A stretch of 64,000 nt of DNA, from contig NZ_CP119559.1 of NCBI RefSeq assembly GCF_029278565.1, positions 2,728,001 through 2,792,000 of the forward strand, in the 5' to 3' direction. A program made the translations under genes and the position numbers. Source of the stretch: Haloarcula halophila (lineage in GTDB: Archaea > Halobacteriota > Halobacteria > Halobacteriales > Haloarculaceae). How positions within the stretch are numbered: the stretch's first letter is position 1; each line of letters opens with the position of its first letter. Shown one piece after another: positions 1 to 13,561 of this stretch. The notes beneath the pieces were generated by a model. That model made no database searches, was not told the origin of the DNA, and worked only from the letters and a program-made list of their open reading frames with translations.

Positions 1-495
1 GATCGTCAGGATGAGCTTGTTGTTCGTGTCGTCTTTCCCTTCGAGGGTCCCGATGATCTGGAGCTTCGAGAGCGGTGTCGGGCCGACAGTAACCGAATCG
101 CCCTCGTGGAACTGCGAGATCGACCCCTGCAGTTGTATCTCGGCGCGACACTCCTCGGGGTGGTGGACGCTCGTGAGGTCGATCTCCTCGACGTTTGCGT
201 TCTCGACGAGTTCGCCGTTGTGCCGAAGGGGGACCTCGGCTGCCTGGTCCATGTCCTGGATCTGGAGGGCGTCGTAGGCCGTCGCAGTCGGTTTGTACCC
301 GCCTTTCGGGCCAGGAACGCCTTCGACGAGTTGGAGCGCCTTCAGGCTCTGCATCTGGTTACGGATCGTCCCGGGGTTCCGGTCGACTTTCTCCGCAATA
401 TCTTCGCCTTTGACGGCACTCTCGCTCTCGCGGTAGAGGTTTACGAGTTCCTGTAAGATATTTTTTTGACTCGGAGTCAGTTCTATCGATGACAT
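1..495 (-). CDS. Winged-helix transcriptional regulator, COG2524-like (C-terminus beyond the window)
   Basis: Reading leftward from an ATG at 495, the frame stays open for 165 codons to the window edge, so the C-terminus is missing. Residues 1-70 form a winged helix with the ending GVPGPKGGYKPTATAYDAL; this resembles the N-terminal domain of archaeal COG2524-type regulators, which often carry CBS domains behind it. Residues 90-165 look beta-rich and no CBS domain is visible in the part seen. A TTTTAA box at 521-526 lies about 29 nt upstream of the ATG, so the mRNA is probably leaderless. The motif ACCGAACGAAATATT sits directly before the start codon and resembles the TetR site at 18.78 kb. 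The regulator class is well supported; its target is unknown. Confidence 0.75.
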   Translation of the reverse strand, partial: MSSIELTPSQKNILQELVNLYRESESAVKGEDIAEKVDRNPGTIRNQMQSLKALQLVEGVPGPKGGYKPTATAYDALQIQDMDQAAEVPLRHNGELVENANVEEIDLTSVHHPEECRAEIQLQGSISQFHEGDSVTVGPTPLSKLQIIGTLEGKDDTNNKLILTI

Positions 496-500
496 AATAT

Positions 501-526
501 TTCGTTCGGTACAACCGTCCTTAAAA
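501..526 (-). promoter_or_regulatory. Promoter with TATA box and putative operator for the leftward regulator
   Basis: Read on the minus strand, TTTTAA (526-521) is followed 10 nt later by ACCGAACGAAATATT, which ends next to the ATG at 495. TATA-to-ATG spacing of about 29 nt fits a leaderless transcript, so the motif would cover the transcription start. That position suits a repressor. The match to the site in front of the TetR gene (18781-18798) was found by eye. Confidence 0.45.
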
Positions 527-598
527 GCGACGGTGGTGGGTCCACGCCGGCGACCCGCAACCGATACCCACTTGTCAGTCGGTATACGTGGGACAAAC

Positions 599-1516
599 AT
601 GAACGGTCAACGCGTGTTGGTTACCGGTGGTGGCGGATTCATCGGGTCGAACCTCGCGAACTCGCTGGCGGCGGACAACGACGTGATCGTGGTCGACGAC
701 GGCTATCTGGGGACGCCGGCGAACGTCTCCGAGGCGGTCGAGTACGTCGAGCGGAGCGTCGTCGAGGACGATCTCCCGACGGACGTCGACGTCGTGTTCC
801 ATCTGGCGGCGCTGTCCTCCTATCAGATGCACGAGGACAACCCGACCCACGGCGCTCGGGTCAACGTCGAGGGGTTCGTCAACACGGTCGAACAGGCCCG
901 TGACGACGGCTGTGACACCGTCGTCTACGCCTCCACGTCGTCGATCTACGGCAGCCAGACCGACCCCTCCCCCGAGGAGATGGACGTGACGGTCAACACC
1001 GGCTACGAGGCCTCGAAGATGGCACGGGAGACGTACGCCGAATACTTCCACAACCACTACGACCTCTCGCTCGCCGGGATGCGGTTTTTCTCCGTCTACC
1101 AGGGCTACGGTGGGGCTGAGGAACACAAAGGTGAGTACGCCAACGTCATCGCACAGTTCGCCGACGACATGGCCAACGGCGAACCACCGGTGTTGTACGG
1201 CGACGGCACTCAGACCCGTGATTTCACGCACGTCACGGATATCGTCCGCGGACTCGAACAGGCCGCCGATCACGAACTGAACGGCGTTTACAACCTGGGA
1301 ACCGGCGAGGCCTACGACTTCCTGACTGTCGTCGAGATGCTCAACGACGAACTCGGGACCGACATCGACCCCGAGTTCGTCGAGAACCCGATCCCCGAAG
1401 ACGTCTACGTTCACGACACCTGTGGCGATTACTCGAAGATCAACGAGGCGACCGGCTGGGAGCCCCAGATCTCGTTCGAGGACGGAATCGAACGGGTCTG
1501 TGAGCAGTATACGTGA
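599..1516 (+). CDS. NAD-dependent epimerase/dehydratase (extended SDR, nucleotide-sugar type)
   Basis: A 305-residue cytoplasmic extended short-chain dehydrogenase/reductase. The N-terminal Rossmann motif GGGGFIGSN (near residues 10-18) binds NAD, and the catalytic pair is Tyr136/Lys140 in YEASK. A conserved T-x-D-F-THVTDIV segment follows, typical of UDP-glucose 4-epimerase-like enzymes, and the C-terminus matches the sugar-binding part of the family. It probably epimerises or dehydrates a nucleotide sugar for surface glycans. The ATG at 599 is chosen because upstream codons precede the Rossmann beta strand; an in-frame start at 533 would add 22 unlikely residues. It is followed by a hairpin and a convergent kinase gene. 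The exact substrate cannot be read from the sequence. Confidence 0.88.
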   Translation: MNGQRVLVTGGGGFIGSNLANSLAADNDVIVVDDGYLGTPANVSEAVEYVERSVVEDDLPTDVDVVFHLAALSSYQMHEDNPTHGARVNVEGFVNTVEQARDDGCDTVVYASTSSIYGSQTDPSPEEMDVTVNTGYEASKMARETYAEYFHNHYDLSLAGMRFFSVYQGYGGAEEHKGEYANVIAQFADDMANGEPPVLYGDGTQTRDFTHVTDIVRGLEQAADHELNGVYNLGTGEAYDFLTVVEMLNDELGTDIDPEFVENPIPEDVYVHDTCGDYSKINEATGWEPQISFEDGIERVCEQYT

Positions 1517-1571
1517 CCGCCGACGAGTGGCCACAGATCGAGGCGTGACGGGAATCCGCTGAGCCGATCGA

Positions 1572-1603
1572 AGCGAGGGACCCGTCACAGTCCGTCCCTC
1601 GCT
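1572..1603. terminator. Stem-loop between convergent genes, possible bidirectional terminator
   Basis: AGCGAGGGAC (1572-1581) and GTCCCTCGCT (1594-1603) form a perfect 10-bp inverted repeat with a 12-nt loop. It lies between the ends of the epimerase (+) and the kinase (-), where transcripts collide. No T tract follows, and archaeal termination mostly depends on T-rich tracts, so termination is only an inference. Confidence 0.4.
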
Positions 1604-1621
1604 GGGCGGGGGTTCCCGGAC

Positions 1622-3180
1622 TCAGTTTTCGTCAGCGTCGGTATCGAACCCGCTGGACGGCCGCTCGACGTCCACAAACTCTAGCCGTGCACCGCCTTCG
1701 TCGCTCGTCCCCACACGGACCGTCCAGCCGTGTGCGTCGGCGATCTCCGCGACGATCGAGAGCCCGAGCCCGGTTCCCGTCTCGCTGGTGGTGTAGCCGA
1801 CCTCGAACAGGTCGGCGTCATCGGGGTTCGGGAACCCGGGACCGTCGTCCTCGATGAAGAACCCGGTGTCGTCTGGGAGTTGCCCGACGGTAACTGTCAC
1901 TGACGGTCCACCGTGTTCGATCGCGTTCCGGAAGACGTTGGCCACCAACTGTCGTAAGCGTCCCACGTCACCCAAGACCACCCCGGGTGGAGAGTCGATC
2001 ACGAACGTCGCTCCCGGGGCGTCGACCGAACTCCAGGCCGTCCGGAGGATGCCGTCGAGTTCGACTGGTTCGGGACTGACGACCTGTTTGCCCTGTCTCG
2101 CCAGTGCGAGTCCGTCTTCGATGAGGCTATCCATCCGCTGGAGCGCCTCGTCGATGTCGTCGAGGTGTGGCGTCGGGTCGTCGGCCCGGCGAGCGAGTTC
2201 GAGCCGCATCGTCGCCAACTGCAGCGGGTTCCTGAGGTCGTGACTGACCATCTTCGAGAACCGTTCGAGCCGCTCGTTCTGGCGTTTGACCTCCTCCTGG
2301 CGCTCCTTGCGGGCCGAGATATCACGGGTCACACCGATGAGTCCGACGACGTCCCCGTCGGGGCCGTGCCAGGGGACCTTCGAGGTGAGGTTCCACTGGT
2401 CGATCATCGGCAGGTATTCGACCTTGTTCAGGATCGGCTCGCCCGATTCGATGACGTGGCTGTCCTCTCGGTGGGCTCGCAGCGCTTGTCTGCCGGCGAA
2501 GAGCCCGATCTCGGGGCGGTGTTCCCGATGAACTCCTCCAGTGGCTCCTCGAAGTAGCCGGTTCCCACGTAGAGGTGACGCGCGTCGGCGTCCTTGATAT
2601 AGAGGTGGACTGGAATCGACTCCATGATCGTATCGAACAGCCGGCTCTTGTGGAGGAGTTGCGAGAGGTAGCCCGCATCGATGCCCTCGGCCAGCAACTC
2701 CTCGACAGCCCCGGAATCGACGTTCGGCGTTGGGTTCTCGTCGAGGGGTGGTGTCGCCAGTCCTCCCCGTGCGCTCGAATCCAGTGCGGCGTCTTCCACG
2801 GTGGCCGCGAGCCGAGCCATCGCGTCACCGTCGGTGCCGTCGACGAACTCGTCGACTGCAGTCCCGACGGCCTGTTCCGCGATCGTCGGGTCCGTGACGG
2901 TCGTAAACAGGACGATCGGGAGACAGGGGTGTTTCTCACCGATCGCGTCGGCTGCCTCCACGGCGTCGAACCCCTCAGTGCCGTGGCGAACGACCAGACA
3001 GTCGATATCGGGCCACGCCAGTCGGTCGATGGCGTCGCTGACAGACACACTCCCGTATCCTTCGATGGCACCCTGCCTTTCCAGCGAGTCCGCGAGTCGA
3101 TCCCCCCGTGCCGAGTTGGGATCGACGACGAGGACGTGGGTCGACCCTTCGGTGGAGTGGGCCGACTCGCATCGTTCCAT
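1622..3180 (-). pseudogene. PAS-containing sensor histidine kinase, interrupted by a -1 frameshift
   Basis: Two leftward frames together give one kinase of about 520 residues. The upstream part (from ATG 3180) has a receiver-like domain (VLVVDPNS; Arg where the phospho-Asp should be) and the start of a PAS domain ending in EEFIGNTAP. The downstream part continues the PAS (VTRDISARK), then a HisKA box with the phospho-His (VSHDLRNPLQL), then a HATPase domain with an N box and G boxes (EDDGPGF, GTGLGLSI). The frames join at the G run 2513-2516 (C run on the coding strand): one extra base restores GNTAPEIGLFAG and continuity. Without it translation stops about 30 codons later, before the kinase core. 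The cause is either a sequencing error or a genuine loss. Confidence 0.85.
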
Positions 3181-3250
3181 CGTCCCGAAGGTACTCGGTA
3201 GACTAACTTAACTGGCACCATTTTTTACTGCGGCCGTTGATACTGAATGT

Positions 3251-4165
3251 ATGCGACAGAACGTACGTGTCCTGGGGGTCCCGATGGATCTGGGTGCCGA
3301 CCGCCGGGGCGTCGACATGGGACCGTCGGCCATCCGGTACGGTGGCCTCGCGGATCGGCTCGACGATCTCGGGTTCGACTGTATCGACGGCGGTGATATC
3401 GCCGTTCCACGACCGGAGGCGGGCGATCCGGACGCGAACGACCTCCCGGACGGTCGTACGAAGTTCCTCCCCGAGACACGGGAGGTCTGTGCCGATCTCT
3501 CGGCGGCTGTTGCGGCGACACGTGCCGACGGCGAGTTCCCGCTGGTTCTCGGTGGTGACCACTCGATCGCCATGGGCACCGTCGACGGAGCGACCGACCC
3601 CGACGAGGAACTCGGAATCGTCTGGTTCGACGCACACGGAGATTTCAACACCCCACAGACGACGCCGAGCGGCAACATCCACGGGATGTCGCTGGCCGGG
3701 ATTCTCGGGAAGGGGCGGTTCGGGGAAACACCGTGGGCGCGTGCTCCGGGCGTCAGCGAGGAGAACGTCGTCCTCGTCGGACTACGGAGCCTCGACGAGG
3801 GCGAGCGGAAGTTGCTCACCGAGAGCGACGTGACGGCCTTTACGATGTCCGATATCGACACCCGTGGGGCCTCGACGGTCGTCCAGGAGGCGCTCGCTAT
3901 CGCTACCGACGGCACCGACGCGATCCACGTCTCGCTTGATCTGGACTGGCTCGATCCGACGGAAGCGCCCGGCGTCGGGACACCCGTCAGGGGCGGTGTC
4001 TCCTACCGGGAGGCACACATCGCCATGGAGCACGTCGCCGACAACAGCGCCTCGCTCCGCTCGATGGAAGTCGTGGAGGTCAACCCGATCCTCGACGAAC
4101 ACAACCGGACCGCGGAACTGGCCTGTGAACTCGTTTCGAGTGCGTTCGGCGAGCGGATTCTCTGA
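3251..4165 (+). CDS. rocF: Arginase (ureohydrolase family)
   Basis: A 304-residue Mn-dependent ureohydrolase that should split L-arginine into ornithine and urea. The N-terminus (LGVPMDLG, RRGVDMGPSAIRY) is the arginase rather than agmatinase form. The metal ligands are all present: GGDHS at about 101-105, FDAHGD at about 126-131, and the SLDLDWLDP segment with Asp230/Asp232, followed by APGVGTPV. A TTTTTTA box at about 3221-3227 lies roughly 28 nt upstream of the ATG. The gene is divergent from the frameshifted kinase and stands alone. Arginine catabolism or ornithine supply is the likely role. A related ureohydrolase activity cannot be excluded, but the N-terminal signature makes arginase the best call. 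Confidence 0.92.
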   Translation: MRQNVRVLGVPMDLGADRRGVDMGPSAIRYGGLADRLDDLGFDCIDGGDIAVPRPEAGDPDANDLPDGRTKFLPETREVCADLSAAVAATRADGEFPLVLGGDHSIAMGTVDGATDPDEELGIVWFDAHGDFNTPQTTPSGNIHGMSLAGILGKGRFGETPWARAPGVSEENVVLVGLRSLDEGERKLLTESDVTAFTMSDIDTRGASTVVQEALAIATDGTDAIHVSLDLDWLDPTEAPGVGTPVRGGVSYREAHIAMEHVADNSASLRSMEVVEVNPILDEHNRTAELACELVSSAFGERIL

Positions 4166-4204
4166 GTTCGCCGGGACTGTTCCGCCGTCGAAGCTAAGTG
4201 GAGA

Positions 4205-4537
4205 TCAGCGAGACAGCAGGCCGCTGTCGGTTGCGAGGCGGAGCGAGTACGCGATGAGCACCAGTCCGGTAAACTGGAGCAGTCTGACGACTAGGCGGAA
4301 GCTGTCTTGGTAGCGGATGCCGACGACGTGGGCGGCGATCAATCCCTGTCCGAGTAGGGCCACCAGATAGGTGACGCCGAACAAGACGATCATGCCGACC
4401 GAGAGATACCGCATCGCCGGATCGCCGTGGCGACGGAGCCCCCGGTAGGCGTGATATCCGATGTAGAGGCCGATCACCGCCGATCCGGTCGCCGCAGCGC
4501 CGGTGAGTACGCCGGTGAGTGAACCGACAGCGACCAT
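4205..4537 (-). CDS. Small polytopic membrane protein, DUF7521-like
   Basis: A 110-residue hydrophobic protein with about four membrane segments (near residues 5-28, 38-60, 65-85 and 90-105) and a short basic loop (RGLRRHGDP). The ATG at 4537 starts 1 nt after the stop of the upstream HTH gene, so the two are translated as one unit. Pairs of a winged-helix regulator and such a protein recur in haloarchaea; I recall the family as DUF7521, which needs a profile search to confirm. No catalytic motif is visible. The pairing suggests that the membrane protein senses or tunes the regulator, but this is inference. Confidence 0.7.
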   Translation of the reverse strand: MVAVGSLTGVLTGAAATGSAVIGLYIGYHAYRGLRRHGDPAMRYLSVGMIVLFGVTYLVALLGQGLIAAHVVGIRYQDSFRLVVRLLQFTGLVLIAYSLRLATDSGLLSR

Positions 4538-4538
4538 C

Positions 4539-4898
4539 TCAGAAGTTCCCCCAGAGGCGAGTGAGTTCGTCGGCGACGTCGGTCTCGGTCCCCTCCACGG
4601 TCCACTCCAGGGTTCCGTCCTCGATCGTGAGTTCGAACCGGCCCAGCAGGGAGACGTACACCGTCTCGTGATGACCGTCGCGTCGCGGCCGGGTCTGCTC
4701 GTCAAGCAGGCCCGCCTCAGCCAGCCGGTCGAGGCGACGGTAGATCGAGGAGACGGAGACGTCACACCGTTCGCTCAGCTCCGTCGCCGACAGCGGTTCC
4801 TCGCTCGTCGCCACGAGGATCGACCGGGCGTGTTCGTCGTCGAGGAGGCCGACGACGGTCGACAGGTCGGTGTCCTCTGACACAGGTGTCTCTGTCAT
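4539..4898 (-). CDS. Winged-helix (ArsR/HTH_20-like) transcriptional regulator
   Basis: A 119-residue protein. Residues 12-75 form a winged helix: DDEHARSILVA helix, LSATELSERCDVSVSSIYRR recognition region, and a LAEAGLLDE wing. The C-terminus (YVSLLGRFELTIEDG) is a short beta-rich tail, as in many haloarchaeal ArsR-like proteins. It has no cysteine or histidine cluster for metal sensing apart from single residues. It is the first gene of a two-gene operon with the membrane protein downstream. The start ATG at 4898 gives the usual short acidic N-terminus; a longer in-frame extension upstream lacks haloarchaeal character. Confidence 0.82.
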   Translation of the reverse strand: MTETPVSEDTDLSTVVGLLDDEHARSILVATSEEPLSATELSERCDVSVSSIYRRLDRLAEAGLLDEQTRPRRDGHHETVYVSLLGRFELTIEDGTLEWTVEGTETDVADELTRLWGNF

Positions 4899-4987
4899 GC
4901 GCTGGTGAAATAACCTCCCGTGGTGTCGGGGCTCGACCGCTGGCGACGGGGACCAGGCCTGCCGGCCGGCGGATGCGGTCGCCACAC

Positions 4988-6193
4988 TCATCCGTCCCCC
5001 TCCGTTTCGAGGGTAAACACCGAGCCGTAGCTGGCACCCTCGGCCGTGAACTGGAGGACAAACCGGGCGACGTCGGTCGATCCGTCCCGGGAGACGGTCG
5101 TGGTATCGCCGGCCCGGACTGTCTCGGTGCCGGACCACGGTGTCCCGCTCTGTACGGTGGTTCCGTCCGGGGAGCGCAGTTCGTACCGGAGGTTCGCCGC
5201 GCCGACGGCCTCGCCGGCCTCGTGACGGAGCGTCACGGTCCCGGAGTCGACGGCCCCACCCCAGGTGGCGTGTGGCGGATACGGCTCCGCCGACGGGTCG
5301 AGTCCCTCGCCGGGTGGAACCCGCCCGGCGACCGTCGCCATCTGTCCGCGCTCCTCGTAGTGGAACGCGTCCACCTCGCGGGTCAGCAGCCTCTTCTGGA
5401 CGCTGCGCCGTTTGAGCCGGTCGGTCGGCACCGCTTCGCCGTCCGGGTAGTGGTGTGTGAGGACGTGGTAGGCAGCCTCGCCATCGAAGCGGAACGCCTC
5501 GGCTTTGAGCCAACTGCGGGCCTCGAACGGCCGGAGGAACTCGACCATCCGGCTCTCGCCGATGGCCGCGCTCGCCCGGGCGAACCGGTCGCTGACCTCG
5601 TGGTAGCGGTCGGTCCGGCCCGCCCCGGCGTCGACGAGCGCCCGGACGTCCGCTGCCTCGTGAGCGCGCTCGCTGGCGAACACGACGGTCCCGTCCCGGA
5701 GCGCGACCGTTCGGGGGTCGTCGCTTCGGGTGAACAGGTCGTATTCGTGGTACGACCCCTCGCCGCCGTAGCCGGTGTCGGCAAGCGCCTCGGTGACCGT
5801 CGCGGCGTCGAACTGTCCTTCGAGGACGACGCCGAACGGCGTCGAGAGCAGGCGGTCGTAGTCCGCGTAGTCGACGCCGACGTAGTCGAGATCGGTCAGC
5901 AGGGACTTCTTCGGGACGGCAAAGCGCACGGGAGCGATGTAGTCGATGGCTGTCGGCCGCCGGAACAACACGTTGTAGTGTCGACGGTCGTTGGCGATCC
6001 GGGAGGGCGCTGGAAGCCACTGTCTGTACGTCGGTTTGTCGGGGTCGGGGACGTCGACACGGCCGAAATCGAGTTGCGAGCCGAGCGGCGGCAGTGCGGA
6101 GGCACAACCGCTCAGGCCCGCTGCCGTTCCGGCCGCGAGCGACCCCGCGGCGAGTCGGAGGGCCTCGCGTCGTGTCATCTCGTCGGGAACCAT
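4988..6193 (-). CDS. Predicted Tat-exported lipoprotein of unknown function
   Basis: About 400 residues. The N-terminus carries a Tat motif (TRREALRL) and a hydrophobic stretch ending in a lipobox, LSGC, so the product should be exported folded and lipid-anchored on the outer face. The mature protein has no domain I recognise; it is mixed alpha/beta in the first 270 residues (DRLLSTPFGVVLEG and RPFEARSWLKAEAF segments) and then a beta-rich C-terminus that could be an Ig-like fold. A TTTTAT box at 6229-6234 favours the ATG at 6193 (or 6178) over the one at 6223. The gene lies just upstream of the HTH/membrane pair, with an 89-nt gap. Function unknown. Confidence 0.75.
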   Translation of the reverse strand: MVPDEMTRREALRLAAGSLAAGTAAGLSGCASALPPLGSQLDFGRVDVPDPDKPTYRQWLPAPSRIANDRRHYNVLFRRPTAIDYIAPVRFAVPKKSLLTDLDYVGVDYADYDRLLSTPFGVVLEGQFDAATVTEALADTGYGGEGSYHEYDLFTRSDDPRTVALRDGTVVFASERAHEAADVRALVDAGAGRTDRYHEVSDRFARASAAIGESRMVEFLRPFEARSWLKAEAFRFDGEAAYHVLTHHYPDGEAVPTDRLKRRSVQKRLLTREVDAFHYEERGQMATVAGRVPPGEGLDPSAEPYPPHATWGGAVDSGTVTLRHEAGEAVGAANLRYELRSPDGTTVQSGTPWSGTETVRAGDTTTVSRDGSTDVARFVLQFTAEGASYGSVFTLETEGDG

Positions 6194-6280
6194 CGCGTGT
6201 CGACTATCGGACCCCGTGTCCATTAGATAAAAGGCTGGGCTGCGGCTCAGCGCAACCGGCGACAGAATTATTACTGTGGA

Positions 6281-6481
6281 TCAGCCCAGTCGGCGTGCGA
6301 GTCCGTACGCGACAGTCGCGGGGAGGGTGATCGCGAGCACGACGAACACGATCTCGTCGACAGTCGGACCGGACGGGGTTAGCGAACTGTAGCACACGAG
6401 CGCCCCGGTCGCGAGGACGCCGACGACCGTCGCGACGTACTCCGGATCTGTCCAGTCCGAGGGGGACCTGCCGGGGGACAT
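6281..6481 (-). CDS. Small two-TM membrane protein
   Basis: A 66-residue protein starting MSPGRSPSDW with two predicted membrane helices (about residues 14-30 and 38-58) and a basic C-terminus (GLARRLG). The ATG at 6481 is preferred because the frame upstream of it is Arg/Ser/Cys-rich and unlike a haloarchaeal protein. It lies between gyrA and the Tat lipoprotein and reads in the same direction, so it may be co-transcribed with gyrA (94-nt gap). No family recognised and no function can be suggested. Confidence 0.6.
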   Translation of the reverse strand: MSPGRSPSDWTDPEYVATVVGVLATGALVCYSSLTPSGPTVDEIVFVVLAITLPATVAYGLARRLG

Positions 6482-6575
6482 GTGCCACCGTACCGACGGG
6501 ACACTGCTATTCGTTACGATCACCCCCGAACGAGGTCTCGACGGGCGAGAAAGCTGATCGCTGCGCTCGCAGTTG

Positions 6576-10957
<4,382 letters not shown>

Positions 10958-10982
10958 TTACTCTTGTTAGTAGATGGGGGTT

Positions 10983-11008
10983 GATAAAACTCCCGCACGC
11001 GCGTGCGG
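10983..11008 (-). promoter_or_regulatory. gyrBA promoter: TATA box with adjacent 16-bp palindrome
   Basis: On the minus strand TTTTAT (10988-10983) lies about 35 nt before the gyrB ATG. CCGCACGCGCGTGCGG (10993-11008) is a perfect palindrome with an 8-bp half-site, starting 5 bp upstream of the TATA box and covering the BRE position. It could bind a dimeric regulator or extrude as a cruciform. Its role is inferred from position only. Confidence 0.55.
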
Positions 11009-11137
11009 AGGGCTCGCAGTAAAACCCGGCGAAGACGGTGACTTTTAATAAATTTTCCGTCTATTCGTCAAACGAAATAACTGTCCGATCACCGTCGTTG
11101 TCGGCGGCAGTTTCACTTTCACTCCGGCGGCGAACAC

Positions 11138-11144
11138 CTTTTAA
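11138..11144 (+). promoter_or_regulatory. top6B promoter TATA box
   Basis: The AT-rich CTTTTAA at 11138-11144 is centred 32 nt before the top6B ATG at 11173, consistent with a nearly leaderless transcript. It faces away from the gyrB promoter, and about 150 nt separate the two TATA boxes. The AT-rich stretch at 11040-11080 is the only other notable element between them. Confidence 0.55.
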
Positions 11145-11172
11145 CCTCGACGCCGGTACCTACCGCACGACA

Positions 11173-13560
11173 ATGACTTCGTATCAGTCCCGACTCGGCG
11201 ACGGTGAGGGGATCGCCGAGGAGTTGGCCGAGTCCCAACGGGCCATCTCCATCGCCGAGTTCTTCGAGAAGAACAAACACATGCTGGGGTTCGACTCGGA
11301 GGCCCGGGCGCTCGTGACGGCGGTCAAGGAGGCCGTCGACAACGCCCTGGACGCCTGCGAGGAGGCCGGCATCCGCCCCGATATCTACGTCGAGATCCAG
11401 GAGGCCGGTGACTACTACCGCCTGATCGTCGAGGACAACGGCCCCGGGATCACGAAAGAGCAACTGCCTAAGATCTTCGGGAAGCTCCTCTATGGCTCTC
11501 GCTTCCACGCCCGCGAGCAGAACCGCGGCCAGCAGGGAATCGGGATCTCGGCCGCGGTCCTGTACTCGCAGCTCACCTCGGGCAAGCCGGCGAAGATCAC
11601 GTCCCGGCCGAAAGGCCAGTCCGACGCACAATACTTCGAACTCATCGTCGACACCGACTCGAACGAACCGGAGATCAGTGCCGACGAGACGACCACCTGG
11701 GAACGGCCCCACGGCACCCGCATCGAACTGGAGATGGAGGCGAACATGCGCGCCCGGTCGTCGCTGCACGACTACATCCAGGACACGGCGGTCGTCAACC
11801 CCCACGCCCGCATCGAGTTCGACGAGCCCGGGCTGGAGGAACCGAAGAAGTTCGAGCGCGTCGAGGGCGCGGATCTGCCGGAGGAGACCGAGGAGATCCG
11901 GCCACACCCCCACGGCGTCGAACTCGGCACGCTGTTGAAGATGCTGGAGGCGACCGACTCGTACTCGATCTCCGGATTCCTCCAGGAGGAGTTCACCAGG
12001 GTCGGGGGCAAGACCGCCGACAAGGTCATCGCGAACCTCAACGACCGCCACTACGGGCGCGGGATGGCCTGGAGCCCGCCACAGGCTCACGAAGAGGTCG
12101 ACGTGGAGACGGCCGTCGAGGCCGCCGTCGCGAACAAAGGTGCGGAGGCGACCGCCGCGTTCGCGACGGCGGTGGCCGACGCGATCGGGGAGCGCGACCG
12201 CGTGGCCCACCACGAGATCGCGGCGATCGTCGACGGGGCGGCCGCGGACGTCGAGACGGAGTACGACACGACCTTCGGCTCGACGGTCCGGGAAAACGCC
12301 GTCGAGGCGGCCTGGGACGCCGTCACCGCCGAGCGGGCGAGCGACTGTTACGAACTCGTCGACGCGGCGACGACCACCCGGAAGGACGACGCCGCCATCG
12401 AGGGGTTGGCCGGCCGACTGGCCGACAAGTTCGGCGACGGGACCCACGTCCTGACCCGGGACGCGCTCGGGGAGTACGTCGACCGTGCGGCCGACATGAC
12501 CGAGGAACAGGACGGCGAGACCTTCGGGGAGACGGCCCGCGAGAAGATCCTCGACCGGCTGTGGGATATCGCGGTCCGCGTCCCCGACGACCCGCCGAAG
12601 GTCGCGGACGTGGCCGACGACCGCGACACGGCCAGCGAACTGCTCTCGGCGATGCGCGAGACCGACATCATCGCACCGCCGACTGACTGTCTCGCGCCGA
12701 TCGACGCCGAACTCGTCGAACAGGGGCTGCGCAAGGAGTTCGACGCGGACTTCTACGCGGCGTCGACGCGGGACGCCTCGGTCCACGGCGGCGACCCGTT
12801 CATCGTCGAGGCCGGGATCGCCTACGGCGGCGACGTTCCGGTAGAGGGCAACATCGACGTGATGCGCTTCGCCAACCGCGTCCCGCTGGTCTACCAGCGC
12901 GGCGCCTGTGCGACGACCGACGTGGTCAAGTCGATCAACTGGCGCAACTACAACCTCGACCAGCCCGGCGGCTCCGGCATTCCCAACGGCCCCGCCGTGT
13001 TGATGGTCCACGTCGCCTCGACGAACGTCCCGTTCACCAGCGAGTCCAAGGACGCCATCGCCAACGTCCCGGAGATGGAAGACGAGATCGAACTCGCCAT
13101 CCGGGAGGCGGCCCGCGAACTCAAGAGCTACCTCAACAAGCGCCGGTCGATGCAACAGCGCCGGGAGAAACAGGACAAGCTCGCGACCATCCTCCCGGAG
13201 ATGGCCGAGAAACTCACCGAGGTCACCGGCAACGACGAGCTACACATCGATGACTCGCTGGCCCGCATCATGAACAACGTCCTCGTCGAGCGCGAGGTCG
13301 AGGACGGGACCGTTCGGCTCGTCGTCGAGAACAACGACGACACGAACGCCGACATCGAACTGACCGACATCGTCACCGCCGAACCGCAGGACACCAACGG
13401 TGCGACGGTCGTCGAGATGGACGGCGAGTGGTTCGTCAAGTGGTCGCCGACGGTCGCCGCCGGCGACCGGGCCGTCCTGGAGTACAGCGTGACGGAGGAG
13501 GCCGAGTTCACCGTCTCGGTCGACGGTATCGAAGCGGAGAAACTGACGGTGGATGCCTGA
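11173..13560 (+). CDS. top6B: DNA topoisomerase VI subunit B
   Basis: The 795-residue ATPase subunit of the type IIB topoisomerase, which relaxes and decatenates DNA with Top6A. The GHKL fold is clear: [25 protein letters not shown], and the lid [10 protein letters not shown]. The H2TH helices begin near residue 255 ([16 protein letters not shown]). A segment of about 200 acidic, Ala-rich residues (roughly 305-510) interrupts the H2TH region, before the transducer domain resumes ([15 protein letters not shown]); this explains the length compared with about 530 residues in Sulfolobus. The ATG at 11173 is taken because it begins [15 protein letters not shown], as in relatives, and has a correctly spaced TATA box. 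It is followed 1 nt later by top6A. Confidence 0.96.
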   Translation: MTSYQSRLGDGEGIAEELAESQRAISIAEFFEKNKHMLGFDSEARALVTAVKEAVDNALDACEEAGIRPDIYVEIQEAGDYYRLIVEDNGPGITKEQLPKIFGKLLYGSRFHAREQNRGQQGIGISAAVLYSQLTSGKPAKITSRPKGQSDAQYFELIVDTDSNEPEISADETTTWERPHGTRIELEMEANMRARSSLHDYIQDTAVVNPHARIEFDEPGLEEPKKFERVEGADLPEETEEIRPHPHGVELGTLLKMLEATDSYSISGFLQEEFTRVGGKTADKVIANLNDRHYGRGMAWSPPQAHEEVDVETAVEAAVANKGAEATAAFATAVADAIGERDRVAHHEIAAIVDGAAADVETEYDTTFGSTVRENAVEAAWDAVTAERASDCYELVDAATTTRKDDAAIEGLAGRLADKFGDGTHVLTRDALGEYVDRAADMTEEQDGETFGETAREKILDRLWDIAVRVPDDPPKVADVADDRDTASELLSAMRETDIIAPPTDCLAPIDAELVEQGLRKEFDADFYAASTRDASVHGGDPFIVEAGIAYGGDVPVEGNIDVMRFANRVPLVYQRGACATTDVVKSINWRNYNLDQPGGSGIPNGPAVLMVHVASTNVPFTSESKDAIANVPEMEDEIELAIREAARELKSYLNKRRSMQQRREKQDKLATILPEMAEKLTEVTGNDELHIDDSLARIMNNVLVEREVEDGTVRLVVENNDDTNADIELTDIVTAEPQDTNGATVVEMDGEWFVKWSPTVAAGDRAVLEYSVTEEAEFTVSVDGIEAEKLTVDA

Positions 13561-13561
13561 T

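Noticed and set aside
11119-13155. Long minus frame opposite top6B
   Set aside because: Shadow of a real gene; no family match and wrong composition (Arg/Val-rich).
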